Source: Alphaproteobacteria bacterium (GTDB lineage Bacteria > Pseudomonadota > Alphaproteobacteria > UBA828). From it: 7,724 nt of DNA. The DNA lies in contig JAPYQV010000112.1 of the NCBI GenBank assembly GCA_029937205.1, positions 1 through 7,724 on the forward strand. Reading direction: 5' to 3'. Of the stretch, positions 6,744 to 7,724 are shown in pieces (position 1 is the stretch's first letter; every line of letters starts with the position of its first letter). A model generated the notes under the pieces. The model saw only the letters and a program-made list of their open reading frames with translations. It searched no databases and had not been told where the DNA came from. The position numbers and the translations under genes were made by a program.

Positions 6744-7724
6744 ATGCAGGACAAAGCACTACTTGAACGGCGCGCCCGTCTTTTAGGTGAGGCGTCACCG
6801 CTGTTTTACAGCCGGCCGGTCCAGCTCGTCCGGGGCGAGGGAGTCTGGCTGTTCGACGCTGACGGCAAGCGCTATCTCGACGCCTACAACAATGTGGCCC
6901 ATGTCGGCCATTGCCATCCCCATGTCGTCGAGGCGCTGACAAAACAGGCCAAAACCCTCAATACCCACACGCGCTACCTGAACGAGGCAATTTTGGATTA
7001 CGGCGAAGCGTTGACGGCCAAGTTTGAAGATGAATTGACCATGCTTCACCTGTGTTGCACCGGCACGGAGGCCAACGAACTGGCGCTCAGAATTGCCAGG
7101 ACGTGCAGCGGCGCAACCGGCGTTATCGTGACCGATTTTTGCTATCACGGTAATTCGAAGACGATTGCCGAACTCTCCACGGCGATCCCGAGCCCGGAGG
7201 GAATCGGCAGCAATGTGCGCACCATCACCGCGCCCGATCCCTACCGCCAACCCGCTGAGATTGATGACGACATGGCGGCCGAGCAGTTTGCCGGCCAGAT
7301 GCAGGCGGCGATCGATTCGCTGGCCGAAAGCGGCATGAAACCGGCGGCATTTATGGTCGATACGGTGTTCGCCACCGAGGGCATGCCGCGCGTTCCGGCC
7401 AAATCCATGCAAAAAGCCGTGGCGCTGCTGCGCGCCGCCGGCGGATTTTTTATCGCCGACGAAGTTCAGCCCGGTTTTGGCCGCACCGGGAACATGTGGG
7501 GCTATCAGCTTTACGGTAGCGTCCCCGATCTGGTCACCATGGGAAAGCCCATGGGCAACGGCCATCCCCTTGCCGGCGTGGTGAGCAAAGCGGCGCTGAG
7601 CACCGAATTTGGTTCTCAGGCGATGTATTTCAACACGTTTGGCGGCAATCCGGTGGCCTCTGCCGTGGGGTTGGCGGTGCTGCAGGTAATCGAGCAGGAA
7701 GGCTTGGTGGAGAATGCCCGCAAG
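6744..7724 (+). CDS. Class III PLP-dependent aminotransferase or phospho-lyase (N-terminal 327 residues; C-terminus outside window)
   Basis: The frame is open from the ATG at 6744 to the window end. Family landmarks appear in order: the small-domain start LVRGEGVWLFDADGKRYLDAYNNVAHVGHCHP (28-59), a TGTEAN phosphate-binding turn at 106-111 (SGSEAN in most relatives), YHG at 134-136 that stacks on the cofactor, IADEVQPGFGRTG at 237-249 with Asp239 contacting the pyridine nitrogen, and TMGKPMGNGHP with Lys268 as the Schiff-base lysine. The NNVAHVGHCHP and LNTHTRYL segments are close to ethanolamine-phosphate phospho-lyase (AGXT2L1) and its bacterial relatives, which release ammonia rather than transaminate. 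Alanine-glyoxylate-type transaminases are the alternative. Full length should be about 430-450 residues. GGGAG at 6732-6736 supports the start. Placed after an amine-oxidising operon, it could process a downstream amino compound, but the intervening palindrome and relic suggest separate transcription. Confidence 0.92.
   Translation, partial: MQDKALLERRARLLGEASPLFYSRPVQLVRGEGVWLFDADGKRYLDAYNNVAHVGHCHPHVVEALTKQAKTLNTHTRYLNEAILDYGEALTAKFEDELTMLHLCCTGTEANELALRIARTCSGATGVIVTDFCYHGNSKTIAELSTAIPSPEGIGSNVRTITAPDPYRQPAEIDDDMAAEQFAGQMQAAIDSLAESGMKPAAFMVDTVFATEGMPRVPAKSMQKAVALLRAAGGFFIADEVQPGFGRTGNMWGYQLYGSVPDLVTMGKPMGNGHPLAGVVSKAALSTEFGSQAMYFNTFGGNPVASAVGLAVLQVIEQEGLVENARK

Noticed and set aside
6795..7565. 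Minus-strand open frame (256 codons) over the PLP gene
   Set aside because: The plus-strand frame carries all class III landmarks, so this is its antisense shadow.

Overview
The window is GC-rich, with G/C-biased third codon positions. The proteins look proteobacterial, most likely alphaproteobacterial: a Dcp-type peptidase, a fused FAD/GcvT demethylase, an OrdL/PuuB-like amine oxidase and a class III PLP enzyme. That placement rests on protein family resemblance only. Both ends of the window cut through genes.

Left part, minus strand: positions 1-1367 hold the first 455 codons of a zinc metallopeptidase of family M3 (peptidyl-dipeptidase Dcp). The window ends just before its expected HExxH zinc site. 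Upstream of it on the same strand is a small exported protein of unknown function (1490-1852), with a GC-rich dyad between the two. An intergenic stretch of about 440 bases (1853-2289) with an AT-rich core separates this leftward unit from the rightward genes. It carries a CRP/FNR-like dyad (2014-2027) and a 12-base perfect palindrome (1939-1950).

Centre, plus strand: a probable two-gene operon. The first gene (2290-4716) encodes an 808-residue FAD-dependent dehydrogenase with a C-terminal folate-binding GcvT domain, of the dimethylglycine/sarcosine dehydrogenase type. The second (4765-6150) encodes a 461-residue DAO-fold amine oxidase. The 48-base junction holds a short motif repeated three times. 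Each copy carries an ATG, one in each reading frame, and the last is the start of the second gene. An interrupted palindrome begins at the base right after the second gene's stop.

Right part: 6237-6605 on the minus strand is a readable C-terminal remnant of a trimethylamine-dehydrogenase/DgcA-like flavin oxidoreductase, with the rest of that gene gone. After it, on the plus strand, a class III PLP enzyme (6744 to the window end) begins behind its own ribosome binding site. It resembles ethanolamine-phosphate phospho-lyase and related transaminases.

Taken together, the two flavoenzymes, the flavin-oxidoreductase relic and the PLP enzyme suggest a locus for catabolism of methylated or other small amines: oxidative N-demethylation with one-carbon transfer to tetrahydrofolate, oxidation of a second amine, then transamination or ammonia elimination. 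The substrates cannot be read from the sequence. I saw no tRNA, rRNA, CRISPR array, insertion sequence or defence system. The most unusual points are the triplicated start motif and the flavin-oxidoreductase relic.
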